From positions 1 through 64,000 of the forward strand of contig JANSXY010000010.1 of assembly GCA_024742695.1 (NCBI GenBank): DNA of 64,000 nt, given 5' to 3'. Under the pieces are notes generated by a model. It ran no database searches. It was not told the DNA's origin and saw nothing but the letters and a program-made list of their open reading frames with translations. This document shows positions 62,405-64,000 of this stretch, in pieces (position 1 is the stretch's first letter; each line of letters opens with the position of its first letter). The stretch comes from Paracoccaceae bacterium. GTDB lineage: Bacteria; Pseudomonadota; Alphaproteobacteria; Rhodobacterales; Rhodobacteraceae. The position numbers and the translations under genes were made by a program.

Positions 62405-62425
62405 CGACGCGGAAGCGTCGTTTTT
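62405..62425 (+). terminator. Hairpin plus T-run on the plus strand, no sense gene
   Basis: CGACGC-GGAA-GCGTCG followed by TTTTT. It reads as a rho-independent terminator on the plus strand although every gene from 59 to 63 kb is on the minus strand, so it may stop antisense transcripts, or be chance. Confidence 0.4.
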
Positions 62426-62453
62426 GGACCACCCGGGCGCGACCTGTCCGCGA

Positions 62454-63149
62454 TCAGCCGAGGCCGAGCCAGGCGGGAAGGTGGCCGATGTCGGGCAGGA
62501 CGGCATCGGCGAGCGGCGCAAGATCGTCGTGCGTGGCAAGGCCGGTCAGCACGGCGACACAGGCCATCCCCGCGGCGCGGCCCGCATGCAGGTCATGCGC
62601 GCTGTCGCCGACCATCACGACCTGCCGCGGATCGAGCCGCGCCGCCCGCGCGAACGCCAGAAGCGGACCGGGCGCGGGCTTGGCCCCGTGGCCGGAATCG
62701 CTGCCCGCGACGAAGTCGAACAGCGGTTCCACACCCACCGCGGCCAGATGCGACCGCGCCGAGTGTTCGGCATCGTTGGTCGCGACGCCAAGCGCGAGGC
62801 CCGCCGCGCGCAGCCGCGACAGCAGCGGCACCAGCGGCACCGCCTCGGTCATCGGCGCATCGGCGGCCAATGCGTTCATCCGCGCCACCAGCGCGAGCGT
62901 GCTGGCGCCGGGAAGGTGCGGCAGCAGCACCTCGGCGATTTCCTCGGGCGTATGGGCGATCACCGGACTGGCGGGGTCGAAGACGCCGCTTTCCATGTCG
63001 TAGCCGGCGACATCGGCAAGCGTGGCCGCCCGCGCGGCATCGCCGCCGGACAGGTCGAGGAACAGGCCCTGCGCCCAGCTGCCCCAGGTTCCCTGGAAAT
63101 CGAAAAGGGTTCCGTCCTTGTCGAACAGCACACCGCGAATCTGGGGCAT
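62454..63149 (-). CDS. HAD family phosphatase (phosphoglycolate phosphatase-like)
   Basis: 231 residues. Motif I is LFDKDGTLFDF, motif II LGVATNDAEHS, motif III GHGAKPAPGP and motif IV VMVGDSAHDL. Cap domain type C1. Substrate unknown; small sugar phosphates are typical. Confidence 0.88.
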   Translation of the reverse strand: MPQIRGVLFDKDGTLFDFQGTWGSWAQGLFLDLSGGDAARAATLADVAGYDMESGVFDPASPVIAHTPEEIAEVLLPHLPGASTLALVARMNALAADAPMTEAVPLVPLLSRLRAAGLALGVATNDAEHSARSHLAAVGVEPLFDFVAGSDSGHGAKPAPGPLLAFARAARLDPRQVVMVGDSAHDLHAGRAAGMACVAVLTGLATHDDLAPLADAVLPDIGHLPAWLGLG

Positions 63150-63287
63150 TGCGTTTCCTCCCGCGGCGCAGGATGCGCTGCCGCCCGGCCCGATGCAACG
63201 TGCCCCGGCCCCCGATCAACCGGTTGACGCGGCGTTAGGAATCGTTGACGCGCCGGTGCGGACAGGCGCCACGGGCGACCGCGCGGG

Positions 63288-63572
63288 TCAGGCCCAGTCG
63301 GCCAGGTTGGCGCCGGGCAGGGCGGCGCGGGCGCTCAGCGGCGCCTCGTAGGACAGACCGGCGGCATCGCAGAAGGCCACGATCCAGGCATCGTCCATCA
63401 GCAGGAAATCGAGCACCGATCCAAGGAAGCCCGGATCGCCGGCACCGGCGCGCAGCGCGTCCCTGTCGGCTCCCGTCGCACCCAGGAACACCGGCAGCAG
63501 CTCGTCGTTGCCGGCGATCCACGCCAGCGCCTCCAGCGCCAGGGTTTCGGCATTTTCCCGGTTCATCGCCAT
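63288..63572 (-). CDS. DUF3572 protein
   Basis: 94 residues, all helical, matching DUF3572 (AETLALEALAWIAGNDELLPVFLGATG, LLMDDAWIVAFCDAAGL). Conserved beside pleD in Rhodobacterales and Rhizobiales; no function known. Divergent from pleD across 98 bases. Confidence 0.9.
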   Translation of the reverse strand: MAMNRENAETLALEALAWIAGNDELLPVFLGATGADRDALRAGAGDPGFLGSVLDFLLMDDAWIVAFCDAAGLSYEAPLSARAALPGANLADWA

Positions 63573-63670
63573 CTTCGGAGCCCGTTTCCTCGCTGCCGGA
63601 AAGGATTTCTTAACCTTTGCCGAAAAGGATGAACGGCAAGCAAAGACAAGTAAACCGTGCGGAGAGGATC

Positions 63671-64000
63671 ATGGCGGGCAAGATCATGATCGTGGACGAC
63701 GTGGCAACCAACAGGATCGTCCTGAAGGTAAAGCTTGCCTCGGCGGCCTACGAAACGGTCCAGGCCGCCAACGGGACCGACGCGATCCGGATCGCGCGGC
63801 AGGCCCGGCCCGACCTCATCCTGCTCGACGTCCAGCTTCCCGATATCGACGGAATCGAAGTGTGCAAGCGGCTGAAGGCCGATCCCGCCACGCGCACGAT
63901 CCCGGTGGTGATGATCACCGCGTTCCGCGACCCGGACGCACGGCTGCGCGGATTGCGTGCCGGGGCGGAAGAGTTCATGACCAAGCCGCTGGACGAGCAC
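63671..64000 (+). CDS. pleD: Response regulator PleD, 5' part only
   Basis: The first 110 codons of a receiver domain: IMIVDDVATNRIVLK with the acidic pair Asp9-Asp10, the phospho-acceptor in LILLDVQLPDIDGIEV, MITAF and the lysine in EEFMTKPLDEH. This matches the first receiver of PleD, a two-receiver GGDEF protein that controls polar development and c-di-GMP. The frame is open at the window end; a second receiver and GGDEF should follow. RBS GGAGAGGATC precedes the ATG. Confidence 0.85.
   Translation, partial: MAGKIMIVDDVATNRIVLKVKLASAAYETVQAANGTDAIRIARQARPDLILLDVQLPDIDGIEVCKRLKADPATRTIPVVMITAFRDPDARLRGLRAGAEEFMTKPLDEH

Noticed and set aside
60841-63003. Plus-strand frame of 720 codons opposite mttB and the HAD gene
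   Set aside because: Shadow of mttB codons with extreme H/R/D content and no motif.
63600-63670. CtrA box upstream of pleD (TTAACC near 63611)
   Set aside because: Only one half-site is present; the TTAA-N7-TTAA pair is lacking.

Overview
The window is a dense, high-G+C piece of an alphaproteobacterial chromosome, most likely from the Rhodobacterales. The signs are a PHB machinery (phaC, phaZ, phaP) with CTGC-N3-GCAG sites of the PhaR type, a short prolyl-tRNA synthetase without the long editing insert, HdaA with a clamp-binding motif, a PetP/LdtR-type MarR regulator, an Mrp antiporter with fused A and B subunits, and a DUF3572 gene divergent from pleD. I saw no rRNA, tRNA, CRISPR array or intact insertion sequence. 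Genus cannot be fixed from the sequence alone.

Layout. (1) 0.4-10.2 kb: a surface-polysaccharide locus with a GT2 transferase, a GT-C-like membrane transferase, further glycosyltransferases, two SAM methyltransferases, a Wzx-like flippase and a DUF354 protein. It has two converging arms and one decayed stretch with an IS66-like transposase tail. (2) 10.4-14.3 kb: PHB storage. (3) 15.2-20.2 kb: thrS, a bufferin-type copper RiPP operon (DUF2282 precursor, MNIO/DUF692 enzyme, DUF2063 partner, DoxX) and a cold-shock gene. (4) 21.0-22.7 kb: one A+T-rich gene for a GHKL ATPase with a C-terminal PD-(D/E)xK-like motif, which looks acquired and may be a defence gene. (5) 22.7-34.4 kb: housekeeping and transport genes: thyX, gloA, a PetP-like regulator, sdhE, an aminotransferase, a MATE exporter, a NicO metal exporter with a DUF1007 partner, ppk2 and parE. 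(6) 34.8-37.4 kb: three related exported mono-haem cytochromes c. (7) 37.5-50.9 kb: lolDE, proS, an exported protein with two DTG motifs, an AI-2E permease, hdaA, ppk1, ppx and small enzymes. (8) 51.0-57.0 kb: the complete Mrp operon mnhABCDEFG on the minus strand. (9) 57.2-64.0 kb: adenine deaminase, an H-NOX-like protein coupled to a diguanylate cyclase, an MttB-family methyltransferase, a HAD phosphatase, DUF3572 and the start of pleD, which runs off the window.

How the parts connect. Polyphosphate metabolism is well represented (ppk1-ppx adjacent, ppk2 about 12 kb away), as is carbon storage. c-di-GMP signalling appears twice: the H-NOX-like/GGDEF pair and pleD, which may relate to the surface polysaccharide locus. 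The strongest leads are the H-NOX-like protein that lacks the usual haem-ligand histidine, the isolated GHKL-nuclease gene, the bufferin operon with a tandem repeat in front of it, and the exported protein with two aspartic-protease motifs.
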